Shown here: positions 30,640 to 43,873 of the stretch, in pieces | Layout: every line of letters begins with the position of its first letter | Numbering within the stretch: position 1 is the first letter of the stretch | NCBI GenBank assembly: GCA_032718475.1 | Contig: JAUCBJ010008737.1 | Location: forward strand, 1 to 64,000 | Source of the DNA: Nemertoderma westbladi | Taxonomy: Eukaryota > Xenacoelomorpha > Nemertodermatida > Nemertodermatidae | Length of the DNA: 64,000 nucleotides | Direction of reading: 5' to 3' | Notes under the pieces: generated by a model | What the model saw: only the letters and a program-made list of their open reading frames with translations | Databases searched by the model: none | What the model was told of the DNA's origin: nothing | Made by a program: the position numbers and the translations under genes

Positions 30640-32688
30640 CATCCTAAAAAACACCTTATGTCATAAAATCAGTTGATGGTTCTCTTCACACGATAACAGC
30701 AACGGTGGACCATTCAACTGATAGCTCCTGAAATGAGGTCGTCGATTACTCCGGATATCCTGGGTTTGAATTTCCTTCCGGAGTTGTTTAAATGAATAAC
30801 CATTAGCTTTCATGTCCCGAGCCTTAGTAAGGAAGGTATAGAAGTTATTGTCAATCATATTACCATGTATTATAATTTCAGCTCTATAATATTCACCACC
30901 ACCATATTTTACTTCATATGTATTAACTTTGCCAATTAAATCCCGTTGAAAATTCCTAATACAATTGCGTGTGTAATATCCATATCAATTGTTTAGAACA
31001 TTTAGAACATCTATTTGAGATATTGCTGTTTTAATCCGTGAATAATAATCGGGTATAATAATAATCGCATAATAATGCAGTGATAATACAGTAATAATAA
31101 AGAATAGGGCCAAGCCTACACCAGATGTCATGATATATGATGCCTTGGGCTGAATTCTGAATTGGGCTGAATAGAGAAGCTATTGAACCCCTAACCCTAC
31201 AGCCTCTGCCTTTAAACATCCTCTGCCTATTGCTATAATAATAGGCTGATAATAGACCCCTAACAGCCTAAGGCAGGTATAGCGTATAGATAGGCAGCGT
31301 CACTGAAAGTACAATTTATAGAATTTAAATTTCCCTCTACTACCAGAGAACTCAATATTCTCACTGGATTTTACACTTACCTTAGCAGCTCCCTACCACG
31401 CACCTTAACAAGCTACCACCGACCTTAGCACGCTACCACCGACCTTAGCACGCTACCACCGACCTTAGCTTTTACCACGCACCTTAGGCATTCCTACTCA
31501 TGACAGCATGAGCTAGAGCTACTGAACCACTTGAACAATGTTATAACGAACCTGTCTTTAGACTGGGTAGTTTTTGTCTAAAGCTGAGGCCGGCAAAAAC
31601 ACGATGGATATATTTACCTATATCACTATATATGTCACTATATCACTCACTATGTATGTTCACCAAATGGCTTGAAACCACTTGCATGCATTGTAAAATT
31701 GTAAACGCAAGTATTTATCAATTGTTGTCTAGTTGTTGAATAAAAAAGTTGGGAACGATTCGAAATGCGATATTCGAAATATTTGCATATTTTCAACATT
31801 ATTGAACGCGAAATTAAATACCCACAACTCCCTTGCTTGAAATGTTTTTCAGGTGATTGATATTTAGCAATTATTATGAGGTTACTTACTACTGAAATCT
31901 GACAGAATGCCAAACGTATTATTATAGTTCTATCTCTATTCAGCCAGTTAGTGTAATGTCAAGCAGTACATCATTTATATATCGTATGTATCTATAGGGC
32001 CTAATTGTCATCGTTATAATACTGTCATCAACTTAGGCTAAGCTCAATTGTAATGCAAAGGCTTAGTAGGTTTTGTATATCTGGGACGTTTACAACAGCT
32101 GTCGATTAAACTAACAAAACCATAAAACTGAACCAGGGTGGCTGCCAGCCGGGTACCAACGGCTGTTGGGTAGACTTAAGGGAACATTTCACAAACTTTC
32201 ATAGGATGCTTGTACATGTACATTATATTGGTTGCTCCGATGTTTTTATTAGGCTAACTGAGAATGTATCAGGTATAAATACTGTAATTATAGTGTTCTT
32301 TATTTTATTTATCTAATACAGAAAAGACCCCTCCGCAGAATAAACTGCTCTTTTGGGCCGTTTCTCAGGTTGCGGATATGGATACCATTTCACACATCAT
32401 CGTAGTAATTGTGATTATGATTTGTTTGCCTAGGCGAATGTGTATTACATTAGATGGGAGGCAGTTTTTTGGTTGATGCAAGTCATTCTTGGTTTGCATC
32501 TTCCAATCCCATCTGTTTCTTGGAGTCTGTGTAAGACAGGTTCGTTTAAAGCCATCTTGATGGCGTTCTAGTACAAATAGATATAGTAAATGCAAATGAG
32601 GACTTAATGTAATCTTTATAGCAAGTTAATTCGAACAAAATAAAATTTTGAAAATCCACGGCTTTATGGGGATATAATTCTATAAAAG
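30640..32688. other. Intergenic region without a recognised gene
   Basis: A 65-codon minus frame at 30661-30858 (MIDNNFYTFLTKARDMKANG...) could be a remnant of a mobile-element gene, but I cannot place it. A short tandem repeat, ACCTTAGCACGCTACCACCG (20 bp, about three full copies plus variants), lies at about 31392-31490. The rest is AT-rich unique sequence. Confidence 0.45.
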
Positions 32689-33113
32689 CTATACAATAGA
32701 ATTCTATTAAATCGCATCAGGGATCCCATTGAGAGACTGCTCCGTGGAAATCAGAATTGGTTCCGTAAAGGTCGTGGGACCATGGAGCCCATTTTGGCAC
32801 TTAGAAGGATAATTGAAGAGTTATCAAAAAAAGAAAGACAGGCATCTGGCTGTTATCTTTGTTGACTTCTTCACGGCCTTTGATTCAGTCTCTCGCTCAC
32901 GTATGTTCAGCATACTTTCATTATATGGGATTCCTGATGAAATTATTGCAGCAATCAGATCAGTATACGATGGTTCGACAACATTTGTGTCTACTGTTGA
33001 CGGTGACACAGAACCATTTGAAGTGTTATGGTTCGACAACATTTGTGTCTACTGTTGACGGTGACACAGAACCATTTGAAGTGTTATGGGGCGTCCTCCA
33101 AGGAGACACACTT
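32689..33113 (+). pseudogene. LINE copy B, 5' piece, with 58-bp internal duplication
   Basis: It matches the RT N-terminal region of the LINE copies at 56954-58366 and 60792-62204 (IRDPIERLLRGNQN, ALRRIIEELSKK, FVDFFTAFDSVSRS). A 58-bp unit starting TGGTTCGACAAC is tandemly repeated (32971-33028 and 33029-33086), which shifts the frame. At 33113 the LINE is interrupted by the BEL-type element, and it resumes at 45119 with the next codons. It begins within the RT, so it is 5' truncated. Confidence 0.88.
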
Positions 33114-34358
33114 TGTAAAAGCTTTTGCGTAATTAGCCGGTTATTATCCCCGTAAAGTACTCTGTGGTTGGTTTACCAGGCATAAAAAGGCCGTGTCCTT
33201 GCTGTACTGGTGTTTTGGAGGACATAAAAGCCATTTCTTCTGTATTTGTACTTTAGAGGACATAATCTGTAATTTCGTGACGTAAAAAGCTCGATACTCT
33301 TGAAAACAGTGTCGCTACCATGACGACGGCTAACGGCTGATATTGCCACGTTGCCCCATAGCCCTGCTTTCTGTATCTGCCAATAGGATTTGAGTTGGCT
33401 TTGATTTTGACCTATCACAGAGCTACTGAACTGAATTTTCCTATCTCACTGCTCTTTCTCTGTGTTGGACGGGAGCTTCGTGGAATAAGGGTAGCTGGTA
33501 TTCTTATAGTTATTTTTTTTCAGTGTTGTTGGTGATTCTAAGCCAGGAAGAACGGCTTTGGAGTATTTTGTGCTTTTCTGCTTTAGCCCTACACTAGTAG
33601 GCTTAATTATAAGGACATATATCCGTTATCTGCATACTGCAGTGCTGCATACACTGCATACTGTGTAACACTGTGCATACTTTATATTGTTATACTGCTA
33701 TTTACTGTCAGTTCTTCATAATATGGTTGATGAATTATTATATTTGGAATAACGACAAATAACCCCGAAAACCCAATATTCTTGATATACCGAAGGTAAG
33801 AGAGAAAGGTTACAGATAAATGATTGCGACCTATGTTGAGTGGTTTGAAGTGAATCTAATGTTATTTGATAGACCCTACATGATTCGGTCCGTGTTCCTT
33901 TTATATGTGACTAAAATCAGTGAAGATCGGCAGATTAGTGTGCAGTATTGTGCAGCATTGTGTATGAGTGAGACTGATAACGAAGCATTTCCTAAAGAAT
34001 GCGCCATATATGTGAATTGTAACTAAGCCATATCATTGTGAGTAGTTTAAGTCATAACTCTGTTTATATAGATAGAGCGCCACGTCCTAAAGGAACTGTT
34101 AATATTCCCCGAAGGTGAATAATATTGTCAGAGATTATATAGTACTGTCAGTCGAATAATACATTAAGCTTACATAGCAATAAGATTAAGCCGTCGAACC
34201 CAATCTCCCGGGTATATCCAACGGGTGAATGATCGCGCACAGATTGGTTTCGACTAGTGTAGTGAATAAAATACTTGTCATAGACTAAAGGTGATTTATT
34301 ATCTAGAAGACATCCTAATTTGGCGGGTTAAACTGCCAAAGGTCTGAAAGCGCGAACA
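33114..34358 (+). repeat. 5' LTR of the non-autonomous BEL element
   Basis: 1245 bp, the same length as the 3' LTR. Observed differences are G/C at about 33276 versus 44036 and A/G at about 34034 versus 44794. Short frames inside it are duplicated only because the LTR is duplicated. Confidence 0.95.
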
Positions 34359-36737
34359 ATAACGGATATATCTTCTTTATTGCAGTAAGCAATAAAGTTG
34401 AAAGTACCGGTCAACCGGTAAACCTGAACGGTACATCTGTAGGTCAGTAGGCCCAACTGCCAGAACCGGTACTGCCGTAGGCCCGTAGGTCCAACTGCCA
34501 GAATCGGTACTTCAGTAGGTCCGTAGGCCCAACTGTCCTAACCGGTACTTCCGTATAAGTACATTAGTATTATTCGATTTGATTGTTGTATACCGGTAGG
34601 CTGTTTAAGAGATTAGGGACTGTACACCCCTTGTTTCTTTTGGAGCTTACTTATTTCTGTCAAGTTTTATTTGTTTGTAGGCCAGTATTGAACAGAAGGC
34701 GTGTAAGCCTGATCAGATTGTACAGACAATTTGTAGGCTGAGCTGTTGTCTGATTGTTGTTAAGTCTGAACGGATTGCAGTGTGTGTAGATCATCTGTCC
34801 GATAAAGAACGGTTAGGAAGTAGGGGCAGCGAATGCTGTAAGGTAAACCCCCAATTAAAGAATAAGTCGTACTACTGGGTTAGAGCGCATACTACCTAAT
34901 TATTTCGGAGTCTGCATGTCCTGTAGTTTATTTAGGCTTGAGAGTAGTCTGCCATCGTTTAGTCTGTACTTTGTTTGTGTAAGTCTGTACGGGTAGCGTA
35001 TAATATTTATTTAGATAATTTGTAGGCTGGATAGTTGTCTGGCTGTTATTAGGTCTGAACGGATTGCAGCGTGTGTAGATCACCTGTCCGATAAAGAACG
35101 ATTAGGAAGTAGGGGCAGCGAACGCTGTAAGGTAAACCCCCAACTAAAGAATAAGTCGTACTACTGGGTTAGAACGCATACTACCTAATTATTTCGGAGT
35201 CTGCATATACCGTAGTTTGTTTAGGCTTGATAGTAGTCTGTCAGTGTTTGGTCTGCATTTTGTTTGAGTAGTTTGTACGCGTAGCGTAATATTTATTATT
35301 CAGAGTTTATGCGATTATTCGCAACATTCATTCCCCAAGTTTGTTCCTACAGTAATTGTGTTTGTTATACATACCGCTATAGTTAAATTAACCCCGGTAT
35401 TACACGGGCTGCTTGGCGTAGGTAAAGACTGGTGATTTTGTGCATCGGTCACTCCAGCAGATGCCATGGTTCTTTTAGCTGTTCAAGTATATTTAACTAC
35501 AGATTATATGTTGTACAAGTACTCGTACCTAATTTAGGGTTTAGTGTACAGTGCTTTCCGAAAGTAATTAGTGTAGGCATTATATTTGTGTTGTAAAGTG
35601 GTTGATAGGCACGTTCGATTAGCTCTATTAACTTCTAGGTAGGAACACTCCGTGATACATAACGTAGTACCTGTAGCGATACGGCTATAGGTCGTCAGGC
35701 GGTGGTATTTTCCTATCTGGACAACGCAGTGTATTTACTACTACGTATTATTTTCAAATACCGCAGTACCCTGTCCGTTGTAATAACCAGATTTCTAACC
35801 CTTTGTTAGGCTGGTTTGTAGACTTCTTGTAAAATTACCCTAAAAATTAGTATTTTGTGTTTTTTGTAAATTTTTGTGTTTATTTAGAGATTGTAATCTC
35901 ACCCGAATTGTACGTAATTTGTAGTATTAAGTAACTTAGGTAAATTAGAATTATTTGTTTTAGTGTCCTATAAGTAACACTTCACTGAAAGCGCACCGCT
36001 TTGTGTAGTGATTACTCCCAGAAATAATAACATTTATTTCAAACATTGACAAAACCCATTAAAACGGGTATATATATATTATAAATCAAATCTAACGATT
36101 TATAAATAGTAGGCCTACCATACAACCATTAGGTCTCAATATCAGTTGGACTACTGCTCAAATAACGGTAATAAAGTAAGTAAAGTAACCAAGTAACCCT
36201 TAAAATTCAGAAATTCAGTTATTTAAAATAATTGATATACCGGTATTTACAATAGGCTTATTATATTTATTTCTATAAATTTTAGGTTGAAATCATACCG
36301 GTATTCTGTAATTAATTCTAGTTTGTAATTATACTTATATATATACACTATAAGTGTAAACTACATACCGGTATTTACGATAGGCCTATTATCTTTATTT
36401 CTATAAATTTAGGCTGAAATTATACCGGTACTTGTAATTAATTCTAGTCCAGAATTATATATACTACAAACTGTAAGCTGTATACCGGTATTCCCGATAG
36501 GCCTATTATATATTTATATATATTTGTGCTAAAATTATACCGGTATTCTGTGATAAACCTAGTCTGTAATAATACTTATATATACTATAAGCATACCGGT
36601 ATTCTAATATATTATATATATCACGCTACACTGAGTAGCAGTACCGGTAATTAATTACTAAGCTGGCAGTTAATACTGAGTTACTAGACTTGCTCAGACT
36701 GTAATACAGCAGTAGACATTCAACTGTACACATAAGC
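34359..36737 (+). other. Long 5' leader with internal repeats
   Basis: No gene. A block of roughly 190 bp starting GTCTGAACGGATTGCAG (about 34766) recurs near 35065 as a near-identical direct repeat (CGATAAAGAACG, GTAAACCCCCAA, ACTGGGTTAGA). From about 36235 to 36640 a unit of about 120 bp with TACCGGTATT, GATAGGCCTATTAT and TTAATTCTAGT recurs about three times. A primer-binding site is not obvious after the LTR (ATAACGGATATATC). Confidence 0.65.
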
Positions 36738-39700
36738 ATGTCTGACGCAAAGCAGAACCTGTCAGACAGTCTACTAGATACAACCGAGAGCGAAGTGACA
36801 GCAGAGAAACCGCATAAGAGGGATGCCATTGACATTTATCTGTCAGACTATCAACGTTTTTTAGGTGATGACGAGTTGAGGAGAAGGTTAGAGGGACTTA
36901 GCCCTAATAGTGAAGGAACCAAGCTTGTGTTGGATGCCATCGATGTGGAAATGAGGGCTGCGAATCAGGCTAAATTTGATGAACAACTCCGCATCACATG
37001 AGTCCAGGAAGAACAAGTAAGGAAAAAACGTATAGAAGACAGAAAGATAGCAGCAGTGGCAGAGGCAGAAAGAAAAGCGGCAGCGGCAGAGGCAAAAGCG
37101 GCAGCGGCAGAGGCAAAAGCGGCAGCAGTGGCGGAAGCAGAACGAAAAGCGGCAGCGGCAGAGGCAAAAGCAGCAGTGGCAGAGGCAAAAGCGGCAGCAG
37201 TGGCGGAAGTAGAACGAAAAGCGGCTGAAGAGATCATCCAACTGGAGTTGGAAAATCTTCAAGAGAAGCAAGACGACTTCAGTAAACAGTTAGCAGCTAG
37301 TAATATGCAGATGATGAGTCGATCTACTCCCAAAAGACAGGGGTATACATCATCTGAGGAAGGCGATACCACCGACACTGAAGGCGGAGGAAAGCGATCT
37401 CGTCTAAGCAGATATAAAAGAACATTCCACCGTCAGAAATTGCCTGATTTGCCTCCAGCTGTTAGAAGACAACTAAATAACACCAACTTAGGTAGTACAG
37501 AACCCACAGACCAAATAATTGAAATAGAAAGACTCCCTACTATAGTAGATGAGCCTGAAATAATTAGGCCTGTTCTTGAAATCACCCCTACGGTGATAGA
37601 CACACCTGTGCTCCCTGAAGCTACCTATAAATTCCCTCTGCATAGCACTAAGCTACCTGTGCCCCATAGAACTGCCCAAGAGACAGTTCAGGTCCTGGAC
37701 CCCGAGCGAAGTATTCATGATTTGTCGCCCGTTGTCCCTCGTCTGCCCGCTACGACGTTGGCGGATCCCGTTTCGGCGGTTGATTGGGTAGACGAGAGAC
37801 GGCGGGGGATGGATATTCTCCTCGGAGAGATGAAGGAGAATCGGATACGCTCCTCCCAACAGGTCCGAGAGTTGGAAGGGACTGTCCAACATTTAAAAGG
37901 AACAGTGAGGGAAAGTAAGTTAGAGTTGCAAGAAGTGCAGCAAAGTATCGCGTTAGAACGCGATAAATTAGTAAACTTAAAAAAGGGTATACCACCACCC
38001 TCTGTAACAATGTGTCAACCTGTTAGGTCTGAAGTATCGCATGCGCAAGGTGTGGAACCTACACGCATATATACTGCTAGCGAAGTAGAAACTCCTATAG
38101 TGAACCCTATTAAGGGTAATTATAGACCTGTTGATAATGATATTCCACATAGAACTGATCATAATCCGAGAAATTTATATACCGATAACTCGATATTAAA
38201 TAACACGATGGCCCAAGAAAGTTTTACGCGTCAAATGGCTAGAACCGAAGCCCGGCAAGCGGTAAAGGTGGGAGAGATCGTCAAGTTCAATGGAGATGAG
38301 ATGAAATGGTTACCTTTTAATGAATATTACAAAGATAACATACAGAACTCTGTGCTATCTAATGGAGAGAAACTTAGATTCCTCATCGAGTGCTTGGAAG
38401 GATCTCCCAAGTCAATGGCGTTAAAATTTATTGGACATCCAGATGGATTAAGACAAGTTTGGGATACACTAAACATCAGGTATGGTAATAGGACTAACAT
38501 AGCTAGGTATTTATATGCGAAATTAATGGCGCCCCGAAAGTTTCTTAGCAGCGGGATTATAGAGTTTTCCGATGAGATTCAGGAGATCTGTAGACAACTA
38601 GATTGGTTAGGTAAGTCTCATGAATACCAGAATTCTATGGTTGTAGGAGCCTTAGCATCTACTTTGCCCAAGGGTGGAGTAGGTACACGCTGGGACAAGA
38701 AGGTGTTATATATGATGGAACAACAACGACGAGACCATACCATGACTGATCTCATGTCATTCTTAGATAGAGAAGTGAAATTACAGCTCCTAAGGCAGTC
38801 CAGAGAGAAGACATTGGAAAACAAGGTAAGTGAGAAACCCGTTTCTAGGAGAAGGGTAACACCAGTATGTTATACCGACGACGGTGAAAGCCAAACTTCT
38901 CAAGGAGAGGACAGCGGGAAAGACACTGACAGATCTTATTATGTCAATAAAATGCCTAAAGATCAGGTAAGTAAATCCGAGTCTCGACCCAATGACAGAA
39001 GGGAACTGGTACAAAAAACCCTACCTACGTCTCCTAAAAGAATTCAGGTGAGAAAGCCCGAGGAAAGAACAAGTGTGCACCACATAGCACAGGTTAAAGT
39101 AAGTAACATCAAGCCGAAATGTGTGCTGTGCGACGGGCCCCACCGTTTAAATGCGTGTGATAAATTCCTGAGGAAATCACTAAAGGATAGACGTGAAGTC
39201 ATGTGGGATAAGCGGTTGTGTTATAATTGCCTCAGACGAGGACACCAACGGCGAACCTGTTACTCCGACGCAAGGTGTGCAAAGTGCGGCGCAAAACATC
39301 ATATCTTGTTGCACACGGAATTCGAACGAAACAGCCCGAGTCAGGTAAGTGAGTCTGAACTACATGTCCAATTCAGTGATGTGAACGACACTGATCAATC
39401 TGAGATGGAAGGATTCTATACGGACGAGTTCTCCGACGAAAACGAATCCTGTTACTTAATAAACACCACCGCAGTGTATCGAGCACTCATGTATGAGAAA
39501 GACACAGACAGCGACCTCACCCTAACTACTTCAGATCAACAACCATCTTGGAAAGCGCCAACTTCCAATATAGGAATCCGAGAATTTCCTGTAGTCCAGT
39601 TACGGGTCCACGGACCTCAGAAGAGCTATATAGTGAACGCCCTCCTGGACTCCGGAAGCACAGGAACATTCATCGATAAAGAACTAGCCGAAGTCATCTT

Positions 39701-40859
39701 TGCTGGACAACCCAAGTTCCGAACCAAGCTAAACATGTCAGGGATCATGCAGGTTTGGAATTCTACTGTAGCTGCCGACTATTATATAGGTGAGTTGTCC
39801 ACTCCACAGGATAAACTAGGAGAATACAGTATAAGGTCAGTAAAAATGGTGGCAATAAAGAACTTCGCTACCACCCAAGTGGAACCTTATAATTGGGACG
39901 AAGATGATCATGCCCAACAACTTAACATCCCTAGATTCGACACCGATTATCCTGGAGTACAAATATTAATCGGTCAAAACGCGCATGAGGCGCTGGAGAC
40001 ATTAGAGAAACGACCTACTCAACCGCAACCACTTCAGACCTATGCGGTAAGAACTAGAGTAGGTTGGTACCTTACTGGACCTTCCCGTAGAACGCTCAGA
40101 GAAAGACTGCTTCAAGATCGCGTCTGCCAGGTGAGTGAATGGGAAGATGATACTAGTGAGGGAGACGACCCAACTGAGGGAACACCATACTCCTCAGATA
40201 ATGACGATATTAGCTCCAATGTAGATCAATGGAGATATTGCCCCAAGAAGTTTAATCCAACTGACATCGCTTCCAGAGGAGCAACTCCTCAAGAACTGAC
40301 AGATACTACAGACCGGTTAGGTGAACCCGACTTCCTGAGTAAGGAGGATGAATGGCCTCCCCATCTTACTCCGACTGAGATTAGACCAGCCAAGGGAGCT
40401 GAGAAAGTCAAACCAAAAACCCGGACGGGTGGAGCGGAGTTATTTGAACCCGGGATAGATCTGTTGGTATTACATATAGCCAGGGACGACGCCGTGGATC
40501 TGGACCTCCCCACCGCGAGTGGATCCTTCATGAAGATCAGAGAGAGCGATTGGAGCTCTGGAACATCAGACGTCTCGCAGGGACTCTCACCTCTCCTGCA
40601 GGGAGCGACGGACCACTATAGCTCCTGGAATCGGCTTTGTAAGGCCGTCGTGTACCTAGAGCGATGTTTCTATCGTCACTATTCCAGGACGAAGAGGAAA
40701 CCTGGAATTGTATTCGGGATGCAGCGACTCAATCACCCAGTCGGTCGTTTGTGTTTACCGGAAGGGAATGAAGGACTCTCCGGAAACTGTGGAAGGCAAG
40801 ATTCTCTTCCCACGACCACCTCCCTAATCCTTCAAACATCTAGGGACTCCATAACGTAA
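36738..40859 (+). CDS. BEL gag-protease polyprotein, RT deleted, one in-frame TGA
   Basis: The first ATG at 36738 (MSDAKQNLSDS) is in the same register as the long frame ending at 40859. One TGA at 36999-37001 interrupts it. In order: an acidic N-terminus; an Ala/Glu/Lys heptad-like repeat (AEAKAAA-type, 37056-37220), likely coiled coil; a capsid-like region (EIVKFNGDEMKWLPF, LRFLIECLEGSPKS, VWDTLNIRYG); and zinc-binding CVLCDG...LNAC and CYNCLRRGHQRRTC. The DUF1758 protease has LLDSGSTGTFIDK, and its GWYLTGPSR end is typical of BEL. RT is missing. After about 50 residues the frame jumps to WRYCPKKFNPTDIASRG, the end of a Pao RNase H region, followed by a frameshifted tail. The product could still assemble particles. 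Confidence 0.85.
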
Positions 40860-43800
40860 CAACATATGGAGTGGGTGTGTGACTCTATTATTTTATATTA
40901 TTTTATTATTTTTTTATTTCTGTATGTATTACTATGTAATTTTATTATAATCGTTTTCTTTAATTTTATTCGGTAGAATGTTATTTTAGCGATTATTTAG
41001 TAGATTAGTGCAATATATATTCGCGTTTATTACTTAATTACGTATATATTATATTTAATGCGACGGCAAGAAATAATTCTTTTCCTCTTTCCTTACTGTC
41101 CGTATCATATTATAAATACGTGACTACAGTAAGATGAAATGTCCGTACTTATTAAAGTACAATAAAGCCACTACTATATTTAAGTATTATTGGTAGGCAG
41201 AGTATTAGGAATGCAAAGTTCAGATCCTCGTGTCTCGGCTAAACCAAGCTCTGGGTAGACCTTGGAAACGACTTGCCTCTTCACACTGACATTGCTTCGT
41301 GCGATATTGCTCTCATACCGTATATTAAATAATACATATAGTAGCGTGATGTCCCTTTAACAGTAGCGTATCACGCAAAATAAATCTGTTAAAACCTTTG
41401 ACCATCTGTAATTCTAGTCGATTAAGATATCGCGGCACCCACCGATATACTTGAAAGACAAATTCTAGAATCAGTGGTTAACGTCCCCAGACAAGTTCTG
41501 GAATAAATCGGTGCCCATCTCAAATATTAATTATTTAATATTTGCAAATCTAATAAATCAAAATCTGTAAAATTCAGATCCTTCAGCAATTCTAGTCAAT
41601 TAAGATATCGTAGCATTTACCGATATTCTTAAAAAGACAATTGTCATAGAATTAAGGATCTTGTGTCCCCAGACATATTCTAGAATCAAAATATGTCAAT
41701 TTAATTATCAAATAATAAAATTTCAGGGAATAAATTTAAATTCATGCCTTTTAATGAATTTAATAAATTGCCATTTTTACACAATTTATAACATTCCCAA
41801 AATTCCATTAATTAATAGATCAAGGGAGCGGAGATTTATCTTATTATGTGTATGAGTGTGCGAAAGTCTCCCAAACATAGTCAATAGCCGATAAAATTCA
41901 TAAAGTCATGTATAAAACAGAACATTGACTATTAAAGAATACTATTAAATAACATCCCAGATCTGTATGCATTGGAATTACCCTAATTCTACCGCTAGCT
42001 TTGCATAATGTCACCATAGCAACAACCACGCTAGAATTAGAATTGAGTTAAAAGAACAATAGAAAGCTTGTCCCATTGAATAGCATAGGGAATAAATAGC
42101 GCACTACTAGTATCCAAGGATACATAATAATACAGTGACATTCTGGAAGGCATTGACTAACGGACAAATGGCCCGAATGTGTGTAGTTGTGACCAGTTGT
42201 GTGGTATTTGTGAGTTTATAGGTGAATGTTACTGCTAAAGTGTGTTTACAGTAGCTAGTCGCAATCGTAAAAGTAACCTAACTCTCCAAGGAAAACCTGA
42301 AGTACATCTAAGCCTTTGGGACGGACAGTTGAGTGACTTGTGCCGGTTGTCGTTGTCGTTGTGCGGCTACGTCGTTGGCGAAAGTACAGCGGCGACGACA
42401 CATCGGCGCTGAGGATCTCGTACTGTCCGGGGGTTGATTGGGGTAGGCAGCGACGCCCGCTCGCCTAAATGTGGACTCATTATAATATGGATAAACTCAT
42501 ATATAGCAGATATGACGGAGTTGATAGAAGATGGTCTTGGTATCGGGGAGCGATATACTCTACTTTTACAAGCGTTTGTTGATAGCTTAATACGCGGCGA
42601 CGTTATTCCAACTGCTGCGGAGGACGATGGTCGTTATATCGAACTGCCAATGTCCCAAGAGCAGCTCACGCGTGAGTTGGACTATAGAAAATTCGCTGCT
42701 CGATATACGCAGCGTAATGGTACGTATATGGGCTTCTTCACTACTGGTCATCCTATCGATTTACACAATACGGACTATGTCGACTATATATCCTGCCCAG
42801 CGGAGTCGGAACCATAAACTGAAATTCGAATGCGAAAATTCTATTCGAAATCGACTCGAAAGAAAAGACACTAAAGAAACAAATGGACGCGGTAACTCCA
42901 ACGTATATTTGGAATTCTTGATAGAAGCATTGTAACAACAAATAAATATCACCCGCGTTTACCTTACCAGACGTGCGTCTTTGGTATTATTACGATAAAT
43001 GCCCTAGACCCAACTAATAAACGGAAAGACATAAACATCCACGGAAACCGAAACTTGTTGACGTATCACCTATGCTCACTCGGCTCGAACGATCCTGGGG
43101 TAAACCTACGATCAGAGTCCCGGAATACTCGGTCAAACCTCCTCATTCCTTAGTTGGACCTCAGACCTGCGATCCTGGTGGTGTCGCGGATCCTCGCGGA
43201 CTGTATTCACTGTTCAAGATCTAGTGCTACCCTAACAATCAATCGGTAACACTCCGACAGTGATTTCTAGCTAGCCGCCCATCTTACCTAGCCGGATTGT
43301 GACGCGGACACCTAATATCACTATCCAACCGTATGGTCGTCCCCGTTTAACGCGATACAACCCCTCATCAAGGTGAAGGAGAGCGTTGTACGAAACGAGT
43401 TAAACGCTATTCTATAAAGATCAAAAAAGAAACCTGCGTTTGTTCAGATAAACGTAAGTTATAACAGTAAGTCCAATCGATAAACGAATTGGCCTTATCT
43501 CAGTTCGATTGGGAAATCTCGAATCTCTAAGAAGATATCAAGCTTAGAAAACCCTATTCTCTGCGAGAGTTTTGGACGAACGTATCCCATGATAAGCGGA
43601 GGAAAATCAGCTCGAGGAGAAGCATATCGAAATGGACGAGACACCGACCGTAAACCCAAACCTTCTAATGCAATCATATTGCACCCTTCACCCAGGAGTT
43701 ATGGCCCTCCTAGTAAAGTGGCTCCCCCCAAAGAGAAAAAGACTCTGGCTAACTTTAAAAAACTGCGTAAACGCCGTCCGCGCAAAAAAGACTAACTGTT

Positions 43801-43873
43801 TAGAGTATCTTTATATTTTAGAAACTGTGATTTGTTATATTTTATAGACTTAAATCCCATTTTCTGGGAGCGG
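40860..43873 (+). other. 3' internal region of the non-autonomous BEL element
   Basis: Mostly non-coding. Two diverged direct copies of about 110 bp (about 41411-41515 and 41590-41700) share ATTCTAGTCRATTAAGATATCG, CCGATAT, and GTCCCCAGACA. No integrase is detectable. GAGCGG at 43868-43873 directly precedes the 3' LTR and is a weak polypurine tract. Confidence 0.6.
42511..42817 (+). CDS. Small unrecognised frame in the BEL 3' region
   Basis: The internal ATG at 42511 gives about 101 residues (MTELIEDGLGIGERY...); the frame is open from 42434. The sequence is acidic and globular in composition (IELPMSQEQLTRELDYRKFAARYTQRNG), not a repeat translation. I do not recognise a family. It may encode a small accessory protein of the element, or be chance. 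Confidence 0.3.

Noticed and set aside
33173-34026. Two small frames duplicated exactly at 43933-44786
   Set aside because: They repeat because they lie in the two LTRs of one element, and they have no recognisable protein features.
37000-37060. Selenocysteine insertion at the in-frame TGA of gag
   Set aside because: A Sec role is implausible in a coiled-coil region and I saw no SECIS-like structure. A point mutation or readthrough is simpler.
40120-40290. Spliced-out RT as the cause of the missing RT in the 12-kb element
   Set aside because: The donor-like GTGAGT at 40131 is still present and coding continues past it, so a simple exon-exon junction does not explain the loss. Internal deletion fits better.
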